Source: Arthrobacter sp. V1I7 (GTDB taxonomy: Bacteria; Actinomycetota; Actinomycetes; Actinomycetales; Micrococcaceae). From it: a stretch of DNA of 64,000 nucleotides. How positions within the stretch are numbered: position 1 is the first letter of the stretch; every line of letters begins with the position of its first letter. The notes under the pieces were generated by a model. The model did not search any database, was not told the DNA's origin, and worked only from the letters and a program-made list of their open reading frames with translations. Below are positions 1-8,814 of the stretch, piece by piece. The stretch lies in contig NZ_JAUSYS010000002.1 of the NCBI RefSeq assembly GCF_030817015.1, positions 62,001-126,000 of the forward strand. Reading direction: 5' to 3'. Both the position numbers and the translations under genes were made by a program.

Positions 1-786
1 TGCGTGCAGGAACAGCACCTGCCGGGCAACTCCATGGAGGAGAAGTGGGAAACCGCGCAGGAGTGGGGCTTCGACGGGATCGAGCTGCGCGGAAAGGGGG
101 ACTTCGGCTTCCGCAAACGGCTGCCCGAACTGCGCAAAGCGGCAGCCCGCGGAATTCCGATGCCCACTGTGTGCGTCGAGATGCTGCACTTCATCGGGGC
201 GTTTGACGCCACACAGCGCCAGGACGCGATTGTGCAGATGAAATCGCTGCTCGATGTCATGGCGGAGATCGGCGGGCGGGGAGCCATGACACCGGCCTCC
301 TATGGAATGTTCTCCGACCGGCTCCCTCCCTTCGTGGCTCCCCGCAGCACCGAAGAGGACCGCGCGGTTCTCATCGACGGGCTGGGCCAGCTGGGCGCGC
401 ACGCCGCCACCCTGGGTGTGGAACTGTATCTCGAGCCGCTGAACCGGTATGAGAATCACATGGTCCGCAGGCTCGACGACGCGGTCTCCCTGATCAAGGA
501 AATCGGGCTCGATTCGGTGAAGGTTGCTGCTGATACCTACCACATGAACATTGAGGAAGCAGACCCGGCCGCGGCGCTGCTGGCCGCCGGCCCCTACATC
601 GGACATGTCCAGGCCAGCGACTCCAACCGCCTTGAACCGGGCGCCGGTCACATTGACTGGGCACTGTTCGGTTCCACGGTCCGCGCCATCGGTTACACCG
701 GACCGGTCGCCCTGGAGAGCCGGTTGTCGGGCCCCGCGCAGGATGTCCTGCCGGCGAGCCCCGTACTGCTGCGGAGGTTCCTGTGA
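1..786 (+). CDS. Sugar phosphate isomerase/epimerase (xylose isomerase-like TIM barrel), 5' end cut by window
   Basis: About 260 residues of an AP-endonuclease-2/xylose-isomerase-like TIM barrel are visible. Metal-site-type segments appear in family order: YLEPLNRYENH, then VKVAADTYHMNIEE, then GHVQASDSNRLEPG, then ALESR near the end. The frame is open from the first base and the first visible residues (VQEQHLPG) look like the end of the family's first beta strand, so the true start is probably just upstream. A GTG at position 4 could serve but is less likely. The stop overlaps the start of the next gene (GTGA), which implies one operon with the GH63-like gene. The exact sugar substrate cannot be read from the sequence. 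Confidence 0.85.
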   Translation, partial: CVQEQHLPGNSMEEKWETAQEWGFDGIELRGKGDFGFRKRLPELRKAAARGIPMPTVCVEMLHFIGAFDATQRQDAIVQMKSLLDVMAEIGGRGAMTPASYGMFSDRLPPFVAPRSTEEDRAVLIDGLGQLGAHAATLGVELYLEPLNRYENHMVRRLDDAVSLIKEIGLDSVKVAADTYHMNIEEADPAAALLAAGPYIGHVQASDSNRLEPGAGHIDWALFGSTVRAIGYTGPVALESRLSGPAQDVLPASPVLLRRFL

Positions 787-2069
787 ACGATGCAGTGTTG
801 TCCGCCGCGACGGCTGTACTTGTAAGAAACTGGAGAGGCCGCCATACGGTTCCGGCCGGCGGGCTCTACCCCCATCAGTGGAGTTGGGACTCGGCCTTCA
901 TCGCCATCGGCCTGCGGCACCTCTCTCCCCGCCGCGCCCAGCAGGAACTGGACTCCCTGTTCAGCGCGCAGTGGGCCGACGGGCGGCTTCCGCAGATTGT
1001 TTTCGACCCGACGCGGGATGATTACTCACCCGGCGCCAAGTTTTGGCGAAGCGACCGCATTCCCGGGTCGCCTCCGGTCTCCACGGCCGGGCTGGTGCAA
1101 CCGCCGAACCACGCCTGGGCTACGCTGCTGGTCCACGAATCCAACCCGTCCGAATCCCGCCGCCGCCGTTTTCTGGGCCGGGCCTACCCCAGTCTTGTGG
1201 CGTGGCATCAGTACCTGCATTCGCGTCGCCGTTCACCTGAAACCGGCCTTGCCGCCGTCGTGCATCCGTGGGAGAGCGGGTTGGACAATTCACCCTACTG
1301 GGACAGCCCGCTGGAAAATGTGGCCGGGTCCTTCGGAGATGACGTGCCGCGCCCGGACCTGGAACACGCCGACGCCACAGAACGCCCGTCTAACAGGGAA
1401 TATGGCAAGTACCTGTACCTTGCAGCGAGATACCGTGACGCCAACTGCGACGATTCGGCTGCAGCGTGCCCGTTCCGAGTCGAGGATCCGGCCTTCAACG
1501 CCATCTGGGCACGATCCGAGCTCGCACTGGCGGGCATCGCTGAAGAACTGGGAATCGCTCCGGCATATGACCACCGGCAACGGTCCCGGGACATCACGGA
1601 AGCCCTGGAATCCCTCTGGGACGAGGAGCTGGGCACCTACGTGGCCCGCGACGCCATCACCGGTGACCTGCAGAAGTACCGGACAGTATCCGGCCTGATA
1701 CCGCTGCTCCTGCCGGAAATCCGCCGCGGGGATGAGCTGGACGCGCTCTTGCGCGGCCCGCACTTTGAGCTGGGCACCTCCTGCCTCGTGCCAAGCCACG
1801 ACCTCCTTGCGCCGACGTTCGATTCCTCGCGGTACTGGCGTGGACCGTCCTGGTTCAACACCGCATGGCTGCTCGTGGAAGCACTGACGGGCCGCGGAGC
1901 CGGTGCTGAGGCCAGAGCCTTGGCTTCATCCATGGCCGAACTCGCCGTCCTCAACGACTTCCCCGAGTACGTCGACCCCCACACCGGCGAACCCCATGGC
2001 ACCAGAATTTTCAGCTGGACGGCCGCGCTGTGCTTGGACCTTCAGACCCGACTTATCGATGGAGAATGA
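783..2069 (+). CDS. GH63-like glycoside hydrolase, (alpha/alpha)6 barrel, glucosylglycerate hydrolase-like
   Basis: 428 residues. The N-terminus carries the [16 protein letters not shown] segment, followed by [25 protein letters not shown] and, near residues 345-360, [14 protein letters not shown]. These are hallmarks of GH63-type hydrolases, including mycobacterial glucosylglycerate/mannosylglycerate hydrolases, which are of similar length (recall of family, not a search). The GTG start overlaps the upstream isomerase stop. No signal peptide is seen, so it is probably cytoplasmic and acts on an imported or internal glycoside. The glycerate kinase at 7660 fits a product such as glycerate, but that link is inference; another small glucoside substrate is equally possible. 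Confidence 0.75.
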   Translation: MNDAVLSAATAVLVRNWRGRHTVPAGGLYPHQWSWDSAFIAIGLRHLSPRRAQQELDSLFSAQWADGRLPQIVFDPTRDDYSPGAKFWRSDRIPGSPPVSTAGLVQPPNHAWATLLVHESNPSESRRRRFLGRAYPSLVAWHQYLHSRRRSPETGLAAVVHPWESGLDNSPYWDSPLENVAGSFGDDVPRPDLEHADATERPSNREYGKYLYLAARYRDANCDDSAAACPFRVEDPAFNAIWARSELALAGIAEELGIAPAYDHRQRSRDITEALESLWDEELGTYVARDAITGDLQKYRTVSGLIPLLLPEIRRGDELDALLRGPHFELGTSCLVPSHDLLAPTFDSSRYWRGPSWFNTAWLLVEALTGRGAGAEARALASSMAELAVLNDFPEYVDPHTGEPHGTRIFSWTAALCLDLQTRLIDGE

Positions 2070-2073
2070 CCGC

Positions 2074-2814
2074 ATGACATCCACTGCGACACCCGTCCGG
2101 GTAACAGTCTGGAACGAGAACGTACACGAAAGCTCAGAGCCGCAGATCGCCGCGCACTACCCGCACGGCATCCACGGAGCGATCGCCGGAGGCATCGAAG
2201 AGATCCTCGGTGACCAGGCCGCGATCCGGACCGCGACACTGTCAGACGACGAACACGGACTGACGGAAGAGGTCCTTGCCTCCACGGACGTCCTCCTGTG
2301 GTGGGGCCACATCGCCCACGACCAGGTCTCGGACCATGTGGTCGATCGTGTTCAACGCCACGTCCTCGCAGGCATGGGTCTCATCGTGCTGCATTCAGGA
2401 CACTTCTCGAAGATTTTCACCCGGTTAATGGGCACCACCTGCTCTCTTCAATGGCGTAACGACGGGGACCGCGAACTGGTCTGGACGACGGCCCCCCACC
2501 ACCCGATCGCCGCTGGCATCGACGTACCCATCGTCATCGACCGGCACGAAACCTACGGCGAATATTTCGACATCCCCACACCCGACGAGCTGGTCTTCCT
2601 CAGTTCCTTCGAAGGCGGGGAAGTCTTCCGATCCGGCGTCACCTTCACCCGCGGCTACGGAAAAATCTTCTACTTCAGCCCAGGCGACCAGAAATACCCC
2701 ATCTACTACCGTCAACCGATCCGCCAGGTCCTGGCCAACGCCGTCAGGTGGAGCGCGCCCGTGAGGGCCCGCTCGCTCCCATCGCCCGTACACACTGCCC
2801 GCATCGGTAACTAA
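2074..2814 (+). CDS. ThuA-like protein (trehalose utilisation, class I glutamine amidotransferase-like fold)
   Basis: 246 residues from ATG 2074. This start is preceded by GGAGA and lies 4 bases after the GH63-like stop; ATG 2059 in the same frame is an alternative. Features of the ThuA family are visible: [10 protein letters not shown] at the N-terminus, [36 protein letters not shown], and [18 protein letters not shown] near the C-terminus. ThuA-like proteins accompany sugar dehydrogenase and isomerase genes; rhizobial ThuA works with a Gfo/Idh-type ThuB in trehalose and related disaccharide use. Here it closes a three-gene operon. The substrate is unknown. Confidence 0.85.
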   Translation: MTSTATPVRVTVWNENVHESSEPQIAAHYPHGIHGAIAGGIEEILGDQAAIRTATLSDDEHGLTEEVLASTDVLLWWGHIAHDQVSDHVVDRVQRHVLAGMGLIVLHSGHFSKIFTRLMGTTCSLQWRNDGDRELVWTTAPHHPIAAGIDVPIVIDRHETYGEYFDIPTPDELVFLSSFEGGEVFRSGVTFTRGYGKIFYFSPGDQKYPIYYRQPIRQVLANAVRWSAPVRARSLPSPVHTARIGN

Positions 2815-3039
2815 TCTCGGCTGCCTCGGAAGAGCTTCCAGCGCCGTCCGTCGCCAGCCTCCCACTAGGGATCCACAGCGACCAGCCGGCTTGATCCTCA
2901 CCAGGACGGGGACCACCTTTCAAGCATCCAGGGCCCTGCAAATCGTAGGAGCCCGTCCGTTCGTATGCATCGTCCCGGTCCCGTGATGTCGGTTGTCCGG
3001 ATGACCGTAAATCAGTGTTACCCAGAACAGGAAAGACCA

Positions 3040-3258
3040 ATGATCACTCTTGCCTCCGGGCCTATCTATCACGTCACGGCGGGCGACCCACAGGAGATCG
3101 CCGAAAGCCTCGATCTCGCTGAGCAATTAGCCCAAGAGCAGGCCCTCAAGGAGGGCGTGCGCGGGATCCTCGTGACGCGCCACGGGCCGAACTCGTTCAC
3201 GGTGGCTCTGAGCGCTGACGTCCCCTATGGAACCACTCTGGAACGCGAGATCGGGTAG
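3040..3258 (+). CDS. Small hypothetical protein
   Basis: 72 residues from ATG 3040, preceded by a good Shine-Dalgarno (AGGAAAG, 6 bases upstream). The protein begins MITLASGPIYHVTAG and ends TTLEREIG. It is acidic, with no membrane segment or cysteines; the middle (DPQEIAESLDLAEQLAQEQALKEG region) is likely helical. Codon use matches neighbouring genes. I do not recognise a family and assign no function. An in-frame ATG at 2965 exists but lacks a ribosome site. Confidence 0.55.
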   Translation: MITLASGPIYHVTAGDPQEIAESLDLAEQLAQEQALKEGVRGILVTRHGPNSFTVALSADVPYGTTLEREIG

Positions 3259-3746
3259 GACCATGGCAGCGTCAATCCCGATATTGGGGACGGGCGACCC
3301 CGGACATTGCCTGAAGCGTCACCGCCCGCGGCAGGTGGAGTCGGCCGATTCTGACCCGAGACCGAACCAAACATGGAAGAGGACTCGCATGTTGCCTGCG
3401 GCGTTACGTCAATACGCCCCCTCCCGAGTGATGCAGTGCCCTGCCGCCGTTGGGAACGTCACTTCGCGGCCGCCGGCGGGTAAGGTCTCCACGTCGCTTA
3501 ATGCGGACCAGGTTCGGACAAAACAGGACGGTCGACGGTTGCTGACCGTCCTGTCCCTCAAGGTTTCCCCGGCGGCCTCAGTACTCCTGCCTTTCGTGTT
3601 CGGCGACCCGGCGAACCCCAAGCGTTACCAGGCGTGTGTTATCCGTCCGACACCGCTGCAAGAGTCTCCTGAGCCTCAAGGTCGTCGGCAGACGCAGTTC
3701 GGTCAGAGGCGGCCAGGGACCGGGACTGGAGGGCATCGTGCGTCCG
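3259..3746 (+). other. Gene-poor stretch before the EAL gene
   Basis: No convincing reading frame on either strand; the open frames here have no recognisable motifs. The stretch contains the hairpin at 3523-3554, listed separately, and the Shine-Dalgarno of the EAL gene (GGAGGG at 3728-3733). Confidence 0.5.
3523..3554. terminator. Perfect 11-bp stem hairpin
   Basis: ACAGGACGGTC at 3523-3533 pairs perfectly with GACCGTCCTGT at 3544-3554 around a 10-base loop. It lies between the small gene ending at 3258 and the EAL gene and has no U-tract. It may be a transcription end signal or an mRNA structure; its role is uncertain. Confidence 0.4.
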
Positions 3747-4559
3747 ATGGATGACTGCATGGCGCAGGTGCCGGCGAACCAGGAAATCACAGCGCGTCTT
3801 GACCACCTGTTCGCCACCCGGACGTTGCTCACAGCTTTTCAGCCGATCTGTCATTTGGGAACCGGCGAGATTGTCGGCACCGAGGCGCTGACTCGCTTCG
3901 TTAGTTCGCCGGAGACGCCTCCGGGCCGATGGTTCGTCGAGGCCGATTCAATCGGGCGTGGCACCGAACTCGAATTTCTTGCATTGGAAACGGCCTTGCT
4001 GGCTGCAGCGGATCTCCCTGCCCACCTCTATGTTGCCGTCAATCTCTCCCCCGCAGCATGCCTTGACCCGAGGCTGAACGACATAGTGAGGGATTCCGGT
4101 CTGAAGCACCGACGAATGGTTCTGGAGCTGACCGAACGCTCAGCGGTCGAAGACTACGGATGCCTCTCCGCAGCGCTCGACCCGCTCAGAAGCGCAGGCA
4201 TACGCATATCTATAGACGATGTGGGCGCCGGGTTTTCCTCCATGCGCCACATCCTGAGGCTCAGCCCAGAGCTGGTCAAACTCGACCGGACACTCATTGC
4301 GGGAATAGACAAGGAGCCCAACCAGAAAGCCCTGTGCGCGGCGATGCTCAGCTTCGCGTCACAAATCGGGGCAAGCCTGGTCGCCGAGGGCATCGAAACC
4401 CACGCAGAACTCTCCACCGTTACCGCACTGGGAGTTCACGCCGGCCAAGGCTACCTCTTGGGACGACCTTCCGTGCTTCCTGCGGACTGGTCCCATTGGA
4501 CACCGCGGAACCGGTCGTCATCGAATGAAAATACATACGCGCAAGATGGGGTCGGGTAA
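3747..4559 (+). CDS. EAL-domain cyclic-di-GMP phosphodiesterase
   Basis: 270 residues, essentially one stand-alone EAL domain. The c-di-GMP phosphodiesterase signature is complete: EALTRF (E46-A47-L48), VNLSP, LELTE, IDDVGAGFSS, VKLDR, VAEGIET and QGYLLGRP. It should therefore be able to hydrolyse c-di-GMP. No sensor or membrane segment is present, so it is probably cytosolic and controlled by expression. ATG 3747 is chosen; GTG 3738, closer to GGAGGG at 3728, is a real alternative. It is not obviously tied to the flanking sugar genes. A larger LOV-GGDEF-EAL protein lies at 14739-16868. Confidence 0.9.
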   Translation: MDDCMAQVPANQEITARLDHLFATRTLLTAFQPICHLGTGEIVGTEALTRFVSSPETPPGRWFVEADSIGRGTELEFLALETALLAAADLPAHLYVAVNLSPAACLDPRLNDIVRDSGLKHRRMVLELTERSAVEDYGCLSAALDPLRSAGIRISIDDVGAGFSSMRHILRLSPELVKLDRTLIAGIDKEPNQKALCAAMLSFASQIGASLVAEGIETHAELSTVTALGVHAGQGYLLGRPSVLPADWSHWTPRNRSSSNENTYAQDGVG

Positions 4560-4818
4560 CCGAACACGTCATGACACGTCGACCCCCATCATTCCCGTCC
4601 GAAAAGAACAACAGAAAGAAAGAATCACCGAACCCGCCCGGCGGCAGTCTGGACGACGCCGACACTGGAGGCAACAAGTGAACATCACAGCCACACCCTC
4701 CACCTTTGGGCCGGGCGGTGGCCGACCTCAGCGTGGCCAATGCCCCATGCCATCCCTTCATTTCTTATTTGCAGCAGTATCTAACGGGCGGTCCGACCGC
4801 CGGAGGAGTCAAACAGTA

Positions 4819-5667
4819 GTGACCATAGCACCAAGCGTTCAGTGGATCCTGTCCGGCTTCGGCGACGAGATCGATGATGACCCCGTAGTCCAGATCGCCG
4901 TGCTGCAGGCATTGGGAGCCAACTACATTGAAGTCCGCAGCGCCTGGGGCACCAACATCGTGGACCTCGACGATGACCAGCTCGCCCGGTTGAAGGCACT
5001 GCTTGAGAGTGCCGGCATGAAGGTCTCCGCCATTGCCTCACCCATCGGCAAGGTCGATGTGACACTGCCCGTGGAGCACGAAGTAGAGCGGCTGCGCCGG
5101 ACAGCCAGGGCTGCAAAGGTCCTCGACGCCCGCTACATCCGCATCTTCTCTTTCTTCTACGGAGAGGGCGTGGCCGTCGAGACGATCCGAGACGCCGTCA
5201 TGGAACGCATGCGGGTGTTGGCTACCGTCGCCGAACAGAGCGGGATCGTCCTGCTGCACGAAAACGAAAAGGGCATCTTCGGGGACATCCCGGAGCGTGT
5301 TTTGGACATCATGGAAACTGTCGCGTCTCCTGCACTGAAGATCGCCTGGGATGCCGCCAACTTTGTCCAGGTAGGCGTCAAGCCCTTCGCGGAGGGCTAC
5401 CCCAAGCTGCGTCCACACCTCGAGTATCTTCAGGTCAAGGATGCACGGTTTGCTGATGGCGTCGTCGTTCCTTCCGGCGAAGGCGATGGTGACCTGCTCA
5501 GTACGGTCGAGGCACTCAAAGCCGACGGCTACACCGGCTTCGCAAGCCTAGAGCCGCACCTGAGCGGCGCCCACGGTCTGGGCGGCTACTCCGGACCGAC
5601 GGCGTTCGGCCTGGCAGCCCGCGCCTTTGCCAAGGTCGTTGCTGCGGCAGGGGTGGGAACCAAATGA
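4819..5667 (+). CDS. Sugar phosphate isomerase/epimerase (IolE/xylose isomerase-like)
   Basis: 282 residues from GTG 4819, preceded by GGAGGAG at 4802-4808. Family segments are visible: SGFGDEID, YIEVRSAWG, RYIRIFSFF, LLHENEKGIFGD (metal-ligand Glu), KIAWDAANFVQ (Asp) and YLQVKDARFADG. These sit in the order expected for a xylose-isomerase-like TIM barrel. The stop overlaps the next gene's ATG (ATGA), so it is co-translated with the Gfo/Idh/MocA oxidoreductase; such pairs act in inositol, keto-sugar and sugar-acid pathways. The open frame extends upstream to 4525, but that part looks non-coding. Confidence 0.85.
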   Translation: MTIAPSVQWILSGFGDEIDDDPVVQIAVLQALGANYIEVRSAWGTNIVDLDDDQLARLKALLESAGMKVSAIASPIGKVDVTLPVEHEVERLRRTARAAKVLDARYIRIFSFFYGEGVAVETIRDAVMERMRVLATVAEQSGIVLLHENEKGIFGDIPERVLDIMETVASPALKIAWDAANFVQVGVKPFAEGYPKLRPHLEYLQVKDARFADGVVVPSGEGDGDLLSTVEALKADGYTGFASLEPHLSGAHGLGGYSGPTAFGLAARAFAKVVAAAGVGTK

Positions 5668-6881
5668 GCGCAGCTGCCGAAGCCAAGACCCCAAACCAGC
5701 AACAGCCAATCCTTAAAGCGGCGATCGCCGGCTGTGGCGTCATCGGCCGCACCCACGCCAATGCAGTCCACGCGATCCCGGAACTGCACGTGACCGCGCT
5801 CGTGGATGACATCGCAGAGGCAGCGGAGTCCCTGGCCCAATCAATCGAAGACAACGGCTCGGCCCGTCCTGGCACCTTCCGCACCCTCACAGAAGCGTTC
5901 ACCGGCGCCGAGGTCGACGTGGTCATCCTGGCTACCCCCAGCGGACTTCACATCCATCAGGCACTGGAGGTGCTCGATGCCGGCAAGCACGTCGTAATCG
6001 AGAAACCATTGGACGTCTCCATGGACCGCTCATGCGACATTCTTGCCGCAGCAAAGGCAGCTGAGGCCAAGGGCCTCGTGGCGAGCGTCATCAGCCAGCA
6101 CCGGTTCGACCCTGCCAGCATTGTTGTCGACGAAGCCCGGCGCAAGGGCCGCTTCGGCCGCCTAACATCCGCCATCGCGTCGGTGAGCTGGTGGCGCAGC
6201 CAGGACTACTACGATTCCGGCGCCTGGCGCGGCACCTGGGCGATGGACGGCGGTGGCGCCGTGATGAACCAGGGCGTCCACACCGTGGATCTGCTCCTAT
6301 GGTTCCTCGGACGCCCCGTCGAAATCAGCGCCAAGACTGCGCTCCTTGCCCATGAAGACGTCGAAGTCGAAGACACGGCAGTAGCGACGCTGACGTTCGA
6401 GTCCGGTGCGCTTGCCGTGCTGCACGCCACCACAGCGGCGTACCCAGGCTTGACCGTGCGGCTGCAGGTGATGGGGAGCAAAGGCTCGGCGGTCATCGAC
6501 AATGACCATCTGGAGTACTTCCATGCCTCCGATGCCGCACCCGGTGTCGATGGCGGCACCATGGGGCTGCTCGGCGGGGGCAACCAAGCCCCTGACGAAC
6601 TGGCAAAGTTCCCCGTCCAGCCGGAGGACGAGAATCTCGATCCAACCGTGTACCCTGCGGGACACATCCGCCAATACCGGGACATCGTCGACGCGATCCA
6701 AGCAGACCGGCCCGCCGGCGTCACCATCCGTGACGCTGTCACCGCGTTGGCGACAGTGCGTGCGCTGTATGCTTCCGCCACAATCGGACAGCCGGTTCTG
6801 ATCGACGATGTCCTCGCCGGCAAGTACGACCATGTAGAACCCAGGACAGGAAGCAACCGCTTTGAGGACGTCCAGGCCTGA
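5664..6881 (+). CDS. Gfo/Idh/MocA family NAD(P)-dependent oxidoreductase
   Basis: 405 residues. The N-terminal Rossmann motif is GCGVIGRTHANAV (around residues 20-32), followed by ILATPSGLHIHQALEVLDAGKHVVIEKPLDV with the EKP motif that supplies the catalytic lysine. The C-terminal alpha/beta domain contains MDGGGAVMNQGVHTVDLLLW, where the family's active-site His/Asp sit. It should oxidise or reduce a sugar, inositol or keto-sugar with NAD(P). ATGA overlap with the upstream isomerase shows an operon. Substrate unknown. Confidence 0.92.
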   Translation: MSAAAEAKTPNQQQPILKAAIAGCGVIGRTHANAVHAIPELHVTALVDDIAEAAESLAQSIEDNGSARPGTFRTLTEAFTGAEVDVVILATPSGLHIHQALEVLDAGKHVVIEKPLDVSMDRSCDILAAAKAAEAKGLVASVISQHRFDPASIVVDEARRKGRFGRLTSAIASVSWWRSQDYYDSGAWRGTWAMDGGGAVMNQGVHTVDLLLWFLGRPVEISAKTALLAHEDVEVEDTAVATLTFESGALAVLHATTAAYPGLTVRLQVMGSKGSAVIDNDHLEYFHASDAAPGVDGGTMGLLGGGNQAPDELAKFPVQPEDENLDPTVYPAGHIRQYRDIVDAIQADRPAGVTIRDAVTALATVRALYASATIGQPVLIDDVLAGKYDHVEPRTGSNRFEDVQA

Positions 6882-7031
6882 AATTCCACCTCACCGCCTC
6901 TGCGCTTGCGCTGTCGCCTGTCGCCCGGCAGACCGATCAGAAGGGCGGTGCTGTGACGCGCCCGGCCGCGTTCGTCAGCACCAGCGCTGGAAAGAACGTA
7001 CACCTGGCGGAGAGCCTCCACCGACTGGCGT

Positions 7032-7491
7032 GTCGTGGATGTCCGCACGCCGGTGGGACAGCTTGAGCTCGGCCTGTGAATGGACGGGACGGGATGCGCA
7101 CCTGATACCGACCACGGCACCGACAACCGAGGGCGGAAGACTCGCTGCCCGGGACCTGATCTTGTCCGGAGCCACCGCCGCCATGTGCTACAACGACCTG
7201 CTGGCCATGGCCTCATGCGGGAACTGCAGGCAGCAGCTGTGACGGTACCGGACCACTCCAGCGTAGTCAGATTCAACAACATCTTCGGCGCGGACTTCAC
7301 CACGTCTGCGCTGACGACGATCGCTTCCCCGTTCAGCGTCTGTAGCGTAGCGGCCTTGGAACAACTGCTGGCGGCCTTTCCGGGGCCGGGTGGAGTTTCC
7401 GGCTCGGTGACGCCACTGGGGGGAATCGACCTTGAGGACCAGCTTGCTCGTGCGCGGATCCAGCGGCCGGCTCCTCGCAGCACGGACATAG
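7032..7491 (+). pseudogene. LacI-family regulator remnant, effector-binding domain, frameshifted
   Basis: The last ~150 residues of a LacI-type regulator can be read across three frames. First SARRWDSLSSACEW continues to GGRLAARDLILSG and CYNDLLAM (to about 7206). After a shift comes GLMRELQAAAVTVPDH, VRFNNIFGADF and LTTIASPFS. After a second shift comes LRTSLLVRGSS, ending at TAG 7489-7491. In the family these are one continuous region, so at least two frameshifts have occurred. No helix-turn-helix is left upstream. It was probably the local regulator of the sugar module. Confidence 0.8.
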
Positions 7492-7659
7492 ATGCAGACT
7501 TGCCACCCCCGATCGGGCCTTCCTTACTGGAACGTGTCCAGGAACTGCACATCATTTCCCCGCGGGCAGCACGTTTACGCCGCGACGAGCATGCTGAACC
7601 GCATGCTGCAACAGTGCCCGGGCAGTCCCATTGCCGGCCCTCATTAGTAAGGAACCGTT

Positions 7660-8814
7660 GTGCGCGTACTCATTGCCCCTGATAAGTTCAAAGGCTCACT
7701 TTCCGGGATGGAGGCAGCGAAGGCGATGGCTGCCGGCGTCCATGACATTCTGCCCGGTGCCCAGCTGACGCAGCTGCCCGTTGCCGACGGCGGCGAAGGA
7801 ACGCTGGAGGCTGTACTTGTGAGCGGCGGAATAAGACACACCGCATGCGTTCAAAATCCCCTGGGGGCGCCGGTGATCGCTGAATGGGCGCTGCTCGGTA
7901 GTACAGCCGTGATCGAATCTGCCCGAGCGAGCGGGTTGGCCCATATCTACCCAACGTTGGAATCTGCCGGTAACTCGCACAGTTTCGGAACCGGGCAGCT
8001 AATAGTCGAAGCACTTAACGCGGGGGCAACCGAGATAGTGGTGGGGCTGGGCGGATCGGCCATGACGGACGGCGGATCCGGGGCGCTTCGCGCTTTGGGC
8101 CTGCGGGTGTTGGACATCCACGGAACTGACATTCCGATGGGGGGCGCCCATCTTACATCCGCCGCGTCGCTCATCGTTGACGGGGTGGACCATCGGCTGC
8201 GCCGGACCCCGCTCCGCCTGGCTGTGGACGTGAACAACCCTCTCCATGGTCCCGACGGAGCCGCCCATGTCTTTGGCGCCCAGAAAGGGGCCGACACGAG
8301 AGTCCGCGCGGACCTCGATGCAGGGCTGCGGCACTGGGCCAATCTCCTCAGGGACAGCACAGGCATTGACGTCCAGTCGCCCGGCGCCGGCGCCGCTGGC
8401 GGATTCCCGGCGGCGTTCATGGCGCTGGCCGGTGCCACTCTCGAACGGGGATTTGACGTAGTGGCCGAAGTACTTGATCTCCAGGCAGCCATTGAGTCGG
8501 CGGACTTGGTACTCACAGGGGAAGGCTCACTGGACGAGCAGTCCCGCTTCGGTAAAGCGCCGATGGGAGTGGCGGACCGCTCCCATGCCCTTGGGCTGCC
8601 CGTCGTGGCAATCGCCGGGCGCATCAGGCTAATCGCTGAGGAGCTGGCCAGCCACGGAATCGTGGCGTTTGGGAGTGTGGAGAACGTGGCTCCCTCATCG
8701 GAGGCAGGGTTCATTGAAGCAGCTACTTATGCTCGTCAGGCCACCAGGGACGCCCTGTCCGGGCTCAATCTTCGGACCACAGCGGCTCAGCCTGGCCCGG
8801 CGATCAGAACTTAG
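7660..8814 (+). CDS. Glycerate kinase (GarK/GlxK family)
   Basis: 384 residues from GTG 7660, with AAGGA upstream. The N-terminus (RVLIAPDKFKGSLSG, then LPVADGGEGTLEAV) and the glycine-rich IVVGLGGSAMTDGGSGALRALG block are diagnostic of the GarK/GlxK glycerate kinase family. Other family segments are ESARASGL, GAAGGFPAAFMAL and LVLTGEGSLDEQS. The enzyme phosphorylates D-glycerate (usually to 2-phosphoglycerate) with ATP. It overlaps tail-to-tail by 4 bases with the next minus-strand gene. Its place among sugar and glycoside genes suggests that glycerate is a pathway product here. Confidence 0.93.
   Translation: MRVLIAPDKFKGSLSGMEAAKAMAAGVHDILPGAQLTQLPVADGGEGTLEAVLVSGGIRHTACVQNPLGAPVIAEWALLGSTAVIESARASGLAHIYPTLESAGNSHSFGTGQLIVEALNAGATEIVVGLGGSAMTDGGSGALRALGLRVLDIHGTDIPMGGAHLTSAASLIVDGVDHRLRRTPLRLAVDVNNPLHGPDGAAHVFGAQKGADTRVRADLDAGLRHWANLLRDSTGIDVQSPGAGAAGGFPAAFMALAGATLERGFDVVAEVLDLQAAIESADLVLTGEGSLDEQSRFGKAPMGVADRSHALGLPVVAIAGRIRLIAEELASHGIVAFGSVENVAPSSEAGFIEAATYARQATRDALSGLNLRTTAAQPGPAIRT

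Noticed and set aside
6209..7555. 448-residue open frame on the minus strand
   Set aside because: It is antisense to the Gfo/Idh/MocA gene and the LacI relic. Composition is Ser/Arg/Pro-rich shadow type with no motif.
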